NCBI GenBank assembly: GCA_965153355.1
Contig: OZ231127.1
Coordinates: forward strand, 81,964,001-82,028,000
Source: Flaccisagitta enflata
Taxonomy: Eukaryota; Chaetognatha; Sagittoidea; Aphragmophora
DNA: 64,000 nt
Direction of reading: 5' to 3'
Shown: piece after piece, positions 27,302 through 38,454 of the stretch
Layout of the letters: each line of letters opens with the position of its first letter
Position numbering within the stretch: the stretch's first letter is position 1
Program-made: the position numbers and the translations under genes
Notes under the pieces: model-generated
The model's database searches: none
What the model was told of the DNA's origin: nothing
What the model saw: the letters and a program-made list of their open reading frames with translations, nothing else

Positions 27302-29901
27302 AGATGTGCATATTTGGACATGGCTGTGGTTGCAGTTCTGATGTTCTTAGGAAAGGGCCATGGTGATTGAGTTGAAGAGTTGGCATTTGTCTTTACCTAT
27401 TGTGACATTTGTGTTTACTCATTATGACATTTGCTTTAACCCTTTGTGATGCTTCTCATTACCTACTGTGACATTTGATTTTGATTCATTGAATGAGACT
27501 GACTCATGATTTAATACTATCTACAAAGGACAAGTTCAGTCAATCAGAAACTTAGTCAAGAAGTTACATCTTGGTGACTCAGATTGAGTCATACTGAATG
27601 ACGAAACGGTTCACAATAAGGGAGAGACCAGTGACAAGAGGGGCTAGCGGGGTCAGAATACATGTTGAGCATGTTTTCTTTATCTGCTCTAAAGGTTGCT
27701 CATATTCTTAAAAACCCTCTTTATATCTACATATATACATATATAAAGGGCTTCTGGGGAAATTGAAGGGGTAGATTCACCAAAGAGCAAAAAGGACTCA
27801 ATATCAATTCCTACCCCGCTAGCCCCTCTTGTCACTGGTCTCTCCCTGAGAGAGAGAGAGAGAGGCCCCAGTCAGTCAATTAGAATGTCTCAATCAGAGA
27901 CATTTAGATGCACATGGTTGGCGATGGCAGTGATTATGGTTCACAAGTTCAAAGATAGAGAGAGACAGAGAGACCATTCAGTCACTCAATAAGACTCAAT
28001 TTAAGACAATCAGTTGTGCATATTTGGACATGGCTGTGGTTGCAGTTCACATGTTCTTAGGGTAGGGCCATGGTGATTGAGTTGAAGAGTTGGCATTTGT
28101 CTTTACCTATTGTGACATTTGTGTTTACTCATTATGGCATTTGCTTTAACCCTTTGTGATGCTTCTCTTTACCTACTAAGACATTTGCTTATGATTCATT
28201 GAATGGGACTGACTCATGATTTAATACCATCAACAAAGGACATGTTCAGTCAATCAGAAGTATAGTCAAGTACTTACATCTTAGTGACTCAGATTGAGTC
28301 ATACTGAATGACTAACGGTTCACAATAAGGGAGAGACCAGTGACAAGAGGGGCTAGCGGGGTCAGAATACATGTTGAGCATGTTTTCTTTATCTGCTCTG
28401 AAGGTTGCTCATATTCTTCAAAACCCTCTTTATATATACATATATACATATATAAAGGGCTTCTGGGGAAATTGAAGGGGTAGATTCACCAAAGAGCAAA
28501 AAGGACTCAATATCAATTCCTACCCCGCTAGCCCCTTGTCACTGGTCTCTTCTGAGAGAAGCAGTCAGTCAATTAGAATGTCTCAATCAGGGACATTTAG
28601 ATGCACACATGTTTGGCGATGGCAGTGATTATGGTTCACAAGTTCAAAGATAGAGAGAGAGACAGAGAGACATTCAGTCACTCAGTAAGACTCAATTTAA
28701 GACAATCAGTTGTGCATATTTGGACATGGCTGTGGTTGCATTTCACATGTTCTTAGGGTAGGGCCATGGTGATTGAGTTGAAGAGTTGGCATTTGTCTTT
28801 ACCTATTGTGACATTTGTGTTTACTCATTATGACATTTGCTTTAACCCTTTGTCATGCTTCTCTTTACCTACTGAGACATTTGATTATGATTCATTGAAT
28901 GGGACTGACTCATGTGGACTGACTCATGATTTAATACCATCGACAAAGGACATGTTCAGTCAATCAAAAGTATAGTCAAGTACTTACATCTTAGTGACTC
29001 AGATTGAGTCATACTGAATGACTAAATAGTTCACAATAAGGGAGAGACCAGTGACAAGAGGGGCTAGCGGGGTCAGAAGACATGTTGAGCATGTTTTCTT
29101 TATCTGCTCTGAAGGTTGCTCATATTCTTAAACCTCTTTATATATACATATACATAAAGGCTTCTGGGAAGTGGGGGTAGGTGCAAGAAACAGGGCTCAG
29201 CTATCAATTCCTACTCCTTCTAGCCCCTCTTGTCACTGGTCTCCCTGAGAAAGAGAGAGAGAGAGAAGAAAGAGAGAAAGAGAGAGAGAGAGGCCCCAGT
29301 CAGTCAATTAGAATGTCTCAATCAGAGACATTTAGATGCACATGTTTAGCGATGGCAGTGATTCTGGTTCACAAGGTGAAAGACAGAGAGAGCCATTCAG
29401 TCACTCAGTAAGACTCAATTTAAGACAATCAGTTGTGCATATTTGGACATGGCTGTAGTTGCAGTTCACATGTTCTTAGGGTAGGGCCATGGTGATTGAG
29501 TTGAGGAGTTGGCATTTGTCTTTACCTATTGTGACATTTGTGTTTACTCATTATGACATTTGCTTTAACCCTTTGTGATGCTTCTCTTTACCTACTGAGA
29601 CATTTGATTATGATTCATTGAATGGGACTGACTCATGATTAATACCATTGACAAAGGACATGTTCAGTCAATCAAAAGTATAGTCAAGTACTTACATCTT
29701 AGTGACTCAGATTGAGTCCTACTGAATGACTAAATGGTTCACAATAAGGGAGAGACCAGTGACAAGAGGGAGCTGTGGGGTCAGAGGCCATGTTGAGCAT
29801 GTTTTCTTTATCTGCTCTGAAGGTTGCTCATATTCTTTAAAACCCTCTTAATATATACATACATATATAAGAGCTTCTGAGAAATTGAAAGGTAGATTCA
29901 C

Positions 29902-29963
<62 letters not shown>

Positions 29964-32100
29964 TCAGTCAGTCAATTAGAATGTCTCAATCAGAGACATT
30001 TAGATGCACATGTTTGGCGATGGCAGTGATTATGGTTCACATGTTCAAAGATAGAGAGAGACAGAGAGACCATTCAGTCACTCAGTAAGACTCAATTTAA
30101 GACAATCAGTTGTGCATATTTGGATATGGCTGTGGTTGCAGTTCACATGTTATTAGGGTAGGGCCACGGTGATTGAGTTGAAGAGTTGGCATTTGTCTTT
30201 ACCTATCGTGATATTTGTGTTTACTCATTATGACATTTGCTTTAACCCTTTGTGTTGCCTCTCTTTACCTACTGAGACATTTGATTATGATTCATTGAAT
30301 GGGACTGACTCATGATTTAATACCATCGACAAAGGACATGTTCAGTCAATCAGAAGTATAGTCAAGTACTTACATCTCAGTGACTCAGATTGAGTCATAC
30401 TGAATGACGAAATGGTTCACAACAAGGAAGAGACCAGTGACAAGAGGGGCTAGCGGGGTCAGAATACATGTTGATCATGTTTTCTTTATCTGCTCTGAAG
30501 GTTGCTCATATTCTTCAAAACCCTCTTAATATATACATATATACATATATAAAAGGCTTCTGGGGAAGTTGAAAGGGTAGATTCACCAAAGAGCAAAAAG
30601 GACTCAATATCAATTCCTACCCCTTCCTTATCTTGTCTGAAAAGAAGAGAGGGAGAGAGAGAGGCCCCAGTCAGTCAATGAGAATGTCTCAATCAGAGAC
30701 ATTTAGATGCACATGTTTGGCGATGGCAGTGATTATGGTTCACAAGTTCAAAGATAGAGAGAGACAGAGAGACCATTCAGTCACTCAGTAAGACTCAATT
30801 TAAGACAATCAGTTGTGCATATTTGGATATGGCTGTGGTTGCAGTTCACATGTTATTAGGGTAAGGCCACAGTGGTGGAGGTGAAAAGAGATTGGCATTT
30901 GTCTTTACCTATAAATGACATTTGTATTTACTCATTATGACATTGCTAACCCTTTGTGTTGCCTCTCTTTACTGAGACATTTGATTACCAGTTCGTGAAT
31001 AGGACTGACTATGATTTAATACCATCGACAAAGGACATGTTCAGTCAATCAGAAGTATAGTCAAGTACTTACATCTCAGTGACTCAGATGGAGTCCTACT
31101 GAATGACTAAATGGTTCTCAATAAGAGAGAGACCAGTGACAAGAGGGGCTAGCGGGATAAGAATACATGTTGAGCATGTTTTCTTTATCTGCTCTGAAGG
31201 TTGCTCATATTCTTCAAAACCCTCTTAATATATACATATATACATATATAAAAGAAACTGGAAATTGAAAGTAGGTGCCAAAAAGAGCAAAAAAGGACTC
31301 CATGTCAATTCCCTGCCGCTGGCCCCTCTTCACTAATCTCTCTCCCTGTGATCAGTCAATTAGAATGTCTCAATCAGAGACGTGGGAGTGCACATGTTTG
31401 GCGATGGCGGTGATTATGGTTCACAAGTTCAAAGATAGAGAGAGACGGAGAGACTATTCAGTCACTCAATAAGACTCAATTTAAGACAATCAGTTGTGCA
31501 TGTTTGGACTTGACTGTGGTTGCAGTTCACATGTTCTTAGGATAGGACCATGGTGATTGAGTTGAAGAATTGGCATTTGTCTTTACCTATTGTGACATTT
31601 GTGTTTACTCATTATGACATTAGCTTTAACCCTTTGTCATGCTTCTCTTTACCTACTGAGACATTTGATTATGATTCATTGAATGGAACTGACTCATGAT
31701 TTAATACCATCTACAAAGGACATGTGATAAATCAGTATAGTCAAACACTTACATCTTAGTGACTCATATTGAGTCATACTGAATGACGAAACAGTTCACA
31801 ATAAGGAAGAGAATAGTGACAAAAGGGGCTATCGGGGTCAGAATACATGTTGAGCATGTTTTCTTTATCTGCTCTGAAGGTTGCTCATATTCTTAAAAAC
31901 CCTCTTTATATATACATATATACATATATAAAGGGCTTCTGGGGAAATTGAAGGGGTAGGTGCAAGGAGCAAAAATGGACTCAATACCAAAGAATTCCAA
32001 CACGCTACTTCCTCTGTGTGGTCTCTCCCTGAAGAAGAGAAGATTGAGAGAGAGAGAGAGAGGATTGAGAGAGAGAGAGAGAAGCTATTAGTCAATCAGA
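26570..32100. repeat. satellite array, about 8 units of about 700 bp
   Basis: The anchor GAGACCAGTGACAAGAGG occurs near 27020, 27623, 28328, 29040, 29751, 30429, 31127 and (mutated) 31806, spaced 600-711 bp. In the better units it begins a 220-bp inverted-repeat module that closes with CCTCTTGTCACTGGTCTC. The rest of each unit has a GACAATCAG...GGACATGGCTGTGG segment, several TGTGACATTTG motifs, and variable (GA)n. Confidence 0.9.
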
Positions 32101-32329
32101 ATGTCTCAGCCAGAACAATCAGATCATCTGAGATTCAGAGCACATATTTAGCGTGGCAGTAGTTGTTTGTTTAAACCTGCCCACCACGGGACTTATTTAC
32201 CCGTGTACTCAGCTTTTGTGACATTTGTTTCCACTCATGTATTCCACTCTGCCGTTTATCTGCACTTAAGCATGCCGCGACTACAACAGTGCAATCTCCA
32301 TAAACTTATTGTGACATTTGTTTTGCTTC

Positions 32330-34185
32330 ATGACATCTGTCTTCACCTTTCTTTTTTGTGACGTTTGTTTCTTCTTATTGCTAATGATAACATGGCCTTT
32401 CTCTTTTGTGACATTTGTTTCTACTTATTGCTAATGATAACATGACCTTTCTCTTTTGTGACATTTGTTTCTACTTATTGCTAATGATAACATGGCTTTT
32501 CTCTTTTGTGACATTTGTTTCTACTTATTGCTAATGATAACATGGCCTTTCTCTTTTGTGACATTTGTTTCTACTTATTGCTAATGATAACATGGCCTTT
32601 CTCTTTTGTGATGTTTGTTTCCACTTATTGCTAATGATAACATGGCTTTTCTTTTTTGTGGCGTTTGTTTCTACTTATTGCTAATGATAACATGGCCTTT
32701 CTCTTTTGTGACATTTGTTTTGCTTCATGACATCTGTCTTTACCTTTCTTTTTTGTGACGTTTGTTTCTACTTATTGCTAATGATAACATGGCCTTTCTC
32801 TTTTGTGACGTTTGTTTCTACTTATTGCTAATGATAACATGGCCTTTCTCTTTTGTGACGTTTGTTTCTACTTATTGCTAATGATAACATGGCCTTTCTC
32901 TTTTGTGACATTTGTTTCTACTTATTGCTAATGATAACATGGCCTTTCTCTTTTGTGACGTTTGTTTCTACTTATTGCTAATGATAACATGGCCTTTCTC
33001 TTTTGTGACGTTTGTTTCTACTTATTGCTAATGATAACATGGCCTTTCTCTTTTGTGACATTTGTTTCTACTTATTGCTAATGATAACATAGCCTCTCTC
33101 TTTTGTGACGTTTGTTTCTACTTATTGCTAATGATAACATGGCCTTTCTCTTTTGTGACGTTTGTTTCTACTTATTGCTAATAATAACATGGCTTTTCTT
33201 TTTTGTGACGTTTGTTTCTACTTATTGCTAATGATAACATGGCCTTTCTCTTTTGTGACATTTGTTTCTACTTATGGCAAATGATAACATGGCCTTTCTC
33301 TTTTGTGACGTTTGTTTCTACTTATTGCTAATGATAACATGGCCTTTCTCTTTTGTGACGTTTGTTTCTACTTATTGCTAATGATAACATGGCCTTTCTC
33401 TTTTGTGACATTTGTTTCTACTTAGGGCAAATGATAACATGGCCTTTCTCTTTTGTGACGTTTGTTTCTACTTATTGCTGATGATAACATGACCTTTCTC
33501 TTTTGTGACATTTGTTTCTACTTATTGCTAATGATAACATGGCCTTTCTCTTTTGTGACGTTTGTTTCTACTTATTGCTAATGATAACATGGCCTTTCTC
33601 TTTTGTGACGTTTGTTTCTACTTATTGCCAATAATAACATGTACCTACTCTTTTGTGGCGTTTATTTTCACTTATTGCTATTGATAACAGCCTTTCTCTT
33701 TTGTGACTTATTTGTTTCTACTTATGGCAAATGTGCTGTAGCCTTTCTCTTTTGTGACGTTGTTTCTCACTGTACTAATAATGCTATAGCCTTTCTCTTT
33801 TGTAGTAATTTGTTTCTGTGCTAATGATAAAGCCTTTCTCTTTTGTGGCGTTTGTTCTGCATATTGCCAATGATAACATGGCCTTTCTCTTTTGTGACGT
33901 TTGTTTCTACTTATTGCTAATGATAACATAGCCTTTCTCTTTTGTGACATTTGTTTCTACTTATTGCTAATGATAACATGGCCTTTCTCTTTTGTGACAT
34001 TTGTTTCTACTTATTGCTAATGATAACATGGCCTTTCTCTTTTGTGACGTTTGTTTCTACTTATTGCTAATGATAACATGGCCTTTCTCTTTTGTGACGT
34101 TTGTTTCTACTTATTGCTAATGATAACATGGCCTTTCTCTTTTGTGATGTTTGTTTCTACTTATTGCTAATGATAACATGGCCTT
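32330..34185. repeat. satellite array, 50-bp unit, about 37 copies
   Basis: The unit length is exactly 50 bp over most of the array; it contains TTTCTACTTATTGCTAATGA, TAACATGGCCTTTCTC and TTTTGTGACRTTTG. Units carry either ACGTTTG or ACATTTG. Copies at 33640-33850 are scrambled. The array joins the 700-bp satellite and shares its GTGACATTTG motif. Confidence 0.95.
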
Positions 34186-34471
34186 GTGTGGTGTGACACT
34201 TAATTCTAAGGATATAAAAATCGAGCTGAGACGCGCAGCACATTCTTGACAAGGAGAATGATAGAATCGGAATGTAGCCCCCAACGCGGAGAGGCAAAAA
34301 CAATCGTCACTACCCAGTACCCATAGTCCTTTTGTGACGTCTGGTTCTTAACACTTAGCAATTTCATCCTCACGGCGCCCTCAATTTCACCCAAAGAATG
34401 TATAGGTGTTATTTTCCTATTGGCAATGACGCAGATTCGCCAAAAGGCAAAATTTTGCTTACTCTCTTGAC
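34186..34471 (+). other. upstream region of GPCR gene
   Basis: Unique DNA between the satellite and the receptor ORF; no clear TATA box or promoter element. Confidence 0.3.
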
Positions 34472-35485
34472 ATGCGCTCTAGTGAAGCTCAACTGATATT
34501 CTATTTTGCAGTAAACAAAATATCGTGCGATGAAAAAGAGAGAGAAGAATCAGAGATGGCAATATCAATCTCAATTGGGCTACTGGTCGTTTCAGTGGTG
34601 GCTGGCATCATCTTTATTCCTTCACTATATGCAAATCGTCACTGCCTACGAAGTAAATTTGTCATCACGCAACAAGTTTGTATCGTCTCTCACTTGATAC
34701 TAACCTTGTTGATCGAGCTCATGCCACGAAAATCACTGGCTTTTCTTTCAATGTTTGACTACAGTAAAAATACAATCCCAGTTCTTGTAGAATTTCACAT
34801 TTTTGTAAGTCAAAAGCTCATGCAAATGATCAGTTATTTCGCGTATTATAATTTTTACTTCATGTCATTCATGCAAAACTTCGATTTATACACGATGATC
34901 TGCAATCCTATGGGTTATGAAATCTTTAAGGAGACGAAAAATGTCATGAAATTGATAACTATAGGTCTGGTAATTTGTCTGGCCGCATCCAGTGATCATT
35001 TACTATTTATTCTGATCCGTATGAAGTATCCAATTAACAAACGGGAAAACCTTATGCGCGATATTGATGCTCAAATAAATATGTCTTTTGCTGTTGGTAT
35101 CTTCAATGCTGTAAAATTTGCGGTCATGAAAATTTGCTATACTGTGGCCATAGTAAGAATGGCCATTCGGACAAGAAAGGCACTGCAGCAGTCGGCAGAG
35201 TTATCGAATAACAAAAATAAAACTAATTTGAATCGTCGGCTGTTTGTTCTCACTTTAATTCCCCTTTTGCTTAGTATGTTATTCACTGTGCACGAGTTGT
35301 TTCATGTTGTCAAACCATTTATCATCGTGAATCTTGACGACGGTTGCAGCACCCATTTTCTGTATCGTAAAGACGTGTTTTTAGGTGTTTATGCCTCCTC
35401 CTTTACATTTGGCTCATTTGTGTATTATGCAAGTTATCTCATTCTTTTTCCGAAGATACGCAATTCATTTTTTCACTGCTGCTAA
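34472..35485 (+). CDS. rhodopsin-like seven-transmembrane receptor, intronless
   Basis: 337 residues. Hydrophobic segments begin at about residues 31, 64, 110, 163, 207, 258 and 303, giving seven helices. After the third helix, NFDLYTMICNPMGY takes the place of the DRYxxICxPLxY motif of class A receptors, with the Asp kept but Arg replaced by Leu. The last helix ends YLILFPKIRNSFFHCC, with a possible palmitoylation pair and in place of NPxxY. The second Met (34556, MAISIS) is 7 residues before helix 1 and may be the true start; the 28 residues before it are hydrophilic with no signal peptide. Lone intronless receptors of this kind are often chemoreceptors in invertebrates, but neither ligand nor family can be fixed from sequence. 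Neighbouring satellites show no regulatory clue. Confidence 0.75.
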   Translation: MRSSEAQLIFYFAVNKISCDEKEREESEMAISISIGLLVVSVVAGIIFIPSLYANRHCLRSKFVITQQVCIVSHLILTLLIELMPRKSLAFLSMFDYSKNTIPVLVEFHIFVSQKLMQMISYFAYYNFYFMSFMQNFDLYTMICNPMGYEIFKETKNVMKLITIGLVICLAASSDHLLFILIRMKYPINKRENLMRDIDAQINMSFAVGIFNAVKFAVMKICYTVAIVRMAIRTRKALQQSAELSNNKNKTNLNRRLFVLTLIPLLLSMLFTVHELFHVVKPFIIVNLDDGCSTHFLYRKDVFLGVYASSFTFGSFVYYASYLILFPKIRNSFFHCC

Positions 35486-35929
35486 ACAGCTTGAATTCTT
35501 TTTCTCAAACATTAAGATGATGAAACATCTGAAGAAAATCATTTCATCAATTGCCAAAATCTGGAATTTTTTTGCCTTTAAATCGCACTAACCGTGAAAG
35601 TATTTACAATGCACAGTTTTATCTCTTTATATCCTTATGCTTGTGTACTACGTTTCATATGAGAAATATGTCTTCAATTTCCATCAATATTAGCTGAGAT
35701 CACGCGTTTGGGGTTTGTTTTAAAATTTTCATAAATCAACATCTGAGAACTCGTTTCATTTAGTACCACTTTCCCCCCCCCTCTGAAAAAGGAGGGAAAA
35801 ATCTGAACAGTATCTGGGTCCGCGACGGAAAGGGGGGTTAAAGATCACCAATTCCATAAGATCGCTAAGACCAAAAGATCGCTAGCCCTGTAAGTTCGCT
35901 AAAACTTTAAGTCTTTACATTCAGAGCCT
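35486..35929. other. 3' flank of the receptor gene
   Basis: AT-rich. No AATAAA is obvious close to the stop. A C-run lies at 35772. Confidence 0.35.
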
Positions 35930-36610
35930 CTATATAAAGTTTGATATAAATCCGTTGAAAAATAGCAAAGTTATGCACAGTTTTCACTTTTAGGCTAATA
36001 GGATAGTTGGGTGGTTGGCCGGTTGGTTGGCGTATAAATTACATACATATATTGAGTTCTCCCATTTAGAGACTCCATGCCAAATTTCAACCAAATTGGT
36101 TGAAAAATGTCCAATTATTTAAGTTTTTCATTCTCTCAGGCAGTGCTTCAGTTGAGTCATAGGTCAGTTTGGCCGGTTAGCATGCTCAAACATAAAAAAA
36201 TCACATACATGTGTTGAGTCCTTCCATTTTTTCAAATTGGTTGAAAAATGCCAAAGATATGCACATTTTCACTTTTAGGCTAGTAGGCTGGTTGGGTGGT
36301 AGGCTGGTTTGACAGGATAAATAGTGTGCATATGTTGAGTTGTTCCATTGAGAGACTCTATATCAAGTTTCATCCAACTAGGTTGAAAGATGACAAAGAT
36401 ATGCAAATTTTCACTTTTAGGCTGGTAGGTTGGTTAGGTGATGGGCCAGTTTGGCGGTTGGCATGTAAATGTAATCACATACATATGTTGAGTCCTTCCA
36501 TTTAAGGCTGTACCATTCAGCAATCGGTTGAATAATACCAAAGTTATGCACGTTTTTCACTTTTAGTTTGGTAGGCTGGTTGGGCCAGTCAAATTGGTCT
36601 AATCACAAAA
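35930..36610. repeat. about 140-bp tandem repeat, five diverged units
   Basis: TTTTCACTTTTAGGCT recurs near 35981, 36126 (degenerate), 36265, 36404 and 36555; each unit also has GGTTGGTTGG, ATATGTTGAGTCCTTCCATT and CAAATTGGTTGAAAAATG. Confidence 0.8.
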
Positions 36611-36822
36611 ATCAGATAGGATGTATAGCGCCTTACCCTGGTACAACTTCCCACCAAATATGAACCAAATCGGTCAAAGCATAAAAAAGTTATCCATTTT
36701 TAAAAATCCGTGACAGCAGCGGCAACAGCGGCGACAACGCCAGCGACAGCGGACGACACCCACCCGCCTTGAATTATAGTCCGCGTCGGTATAATATTCT
36801 GTCGCGGACAAAAATCTTACAT
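36611..36822. mobile_element. element end with GTCCGCG...CGCGGAC stem
   Basis: A GCAGCGGCAACAGCGGCGAC tract, then GTCCGCG at 36780 and CGCGGAC at about 36804, followed by AAAAAT. This is the same 3' logic as the HINE-like copies, but with a longer loop and a different core. Confidence 0.4.
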
Positions 36823-37049
36823 TTCTCGTTCATACACTGAAACATTAAAAAACATTTGAAAAGCGTTTAGAAATATTGTGAGATTAGTTGTATGTGACAG
36901 GCAATGTATGTCCATTTAAAACATTTTGAATTTGCATAAACCATAAAACTAGTTTAGATTGTTTTGCTTATTTCGATGAATCCCAAGGTTACAGCTTGGA
37001 AGCATGGTTTCACAAAACTTTTCATGTATTCCTGCACAAACGTCTGAAG

Positions 37050-37117
37050 AGAGAAAAAAAGAAAGAACGAAAGAATGAAAGAAAGAAAGAAATGATTAAA
37101 GAGAGAAAGCAAGAAAC

Positions 37118-37150
<33 letters not shown>

Positions 37151-37152
37151 GA
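37050..37152. repeat. (GAAA)n tract
   Basis: GAAA/GAAC microsatellite. Upstream, on the minus strand, CTCTTCAG precedes a 29-residue open segment (see rejected items). Confidence 0.8.
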
Positions 37153-37164
37153 CATGAAGGAGTG

Positions 37165-37312
37165 AACAAGGCCGGATACACGGCCGCCAGTTGCGGACAG
37201 GTGGGTAGGGGCGGGGGCGGAAATGCGCGTTTTCACACTTTCCAACACATCATTACGGACCAACGGACGGACAGACGGACAAAGCCTCCCATTGAAGTTG
37301 CGTGTCACAACC
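37165..37312 (+). mobile_element. HINE-like element, AGTTGCG subfamily
   Basis: AACAAG; hairpin GCCG-GATACA-CGGC (37171-37184); motif AGTTGCGGAC (37189-37198); GGACGGAC core; 3' end AGTTGCGTGTCACAACCT, decayed by transitions from a perfect stem. Confidence 0.75.
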
Positions 37313-37313
37313 T

Positions 37314-37535
37314 AACAAGTGACATGAAGTGCAATATCATTTGCGGACAGAGTGGGCAGGGCATCAACCCCATCCACCATCCCAGCCACCTCCAACACTC
37401 AAACATACACAAAAAGTATCGAAAACGCTCATTTTCAACTCGATCACCATGACGGACCGCGGACCAGACGGGCGGACAGACGGACGGACGGACAGACAAA
37501 GCCTCGTATAGAGTTGCGTGTCCGCAACTAAAAAT
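37314..37535 (+). mobile_element. HINE-like element, AGTTGCG subfamily, abutting the previous copy
   Basis: AACAAGTGAC start with decayed 5' stem; motif TTGCGGAC (37341-37348); (GGAC)n core; perfect hairpin AGTTGCGTGTCCGCAACT (37512-37529); AAAAAT. The core motif pairs exactly with GTCCGCAA of the hairpin. Confidence 0.8.
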
Positions 37536-37962
37536 ACAAAAGCGATGGAGTTAAAGACACAGAGAGTAACAGTACGCAAAGAAGAAGAGGATATTAATCA
37601 CTCGAACTCACATGCACTTGTCCATGGTCGTGCAAAATCTTTAAAAAATCATAGCGCGAAAAATATTTGTTGAAGAGCATTCTATTTGACGCCAAATGAA
37701 AGAGAATTATCGAATTTACTTACCCCATCAATTTCATTGGAGGCCACATTCGGTCGGTGGAGATTCACAACATTCCCATAAGAAATTGAAAACCCTGATT
37801 ATCTTGAATATGTCAAAAAGTCGAAGACTGACTTAGACTTTTTTCCCGATAACATGAAAATAGTATGTAAATGAGTCTATGAATCATCAAACTTTGATCG
37901 TTAGTTGGTCATGGAACCAAAAAAAGTGTGAAATCCTCGCCTGTAACCCTAACGGAGCAAAA
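37536..37962. other. no feature recognised
   Basis: Unique, AT-rich. Confidence 0.4.
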
Positions 37963-38172
37963 GACATGTGCAAAAATTAGGCGGAAAACCACTGATGCAA
38001 TGAAATCATAAACACCCTACTTCTAGTTGGCCCAGTGGCATGCGATTTGAACTGCAGTCCCCTGATACCTTTCAGCTACTTGAGTTAAAATTTCATCACG
38101 CTGAGGGACTAAAAGTATGCCTTTCACATTTCTATTGAAATATTGGTTTTCCGCCTAATTTTTGCATATGTG
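37963..38172. mobile_element. short MITE with 27-bp inverted ends
   Basis: ACATGTGCAAAAATTAGGCG at 37964 and its inverse CGCCTAATTTTTGCATATGT at 38153; pairing continues with GAAAACCAC/GGTTTTC. No coding capacity. No clear target duplication. Confidence 0.75.
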
Positions 38173-38202
38173 TTATTTTTCAAATGAAGAATGGTGCGGG
38201 CA

Positions 38203-38372
<170 letters not shown>

Positions 38373-38454
38373 TGTGTGAGCTGAAGAAAAGAAAAAAAAG
38401 AAGAAGGAGAAGGAGGAGAAAGAGGCTCCTGTCTCTCTTTCTGTTGTCCTGTAT

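Noticed and set aside
32330-34185. Regular 50-bp repeats resembling a CRISPR array
   Set aside because: No unique spacers between repeats, continuous tandem units in a eukaryotic genome, no cas genes.
36954-37045. Minus-strand exon candidate after CTCTTCAG (29 codons to a stop)
   Set aside because: Could be an alternative last exon of the minus-strand membrane gene, but it is short, without domain or conservation evidence.
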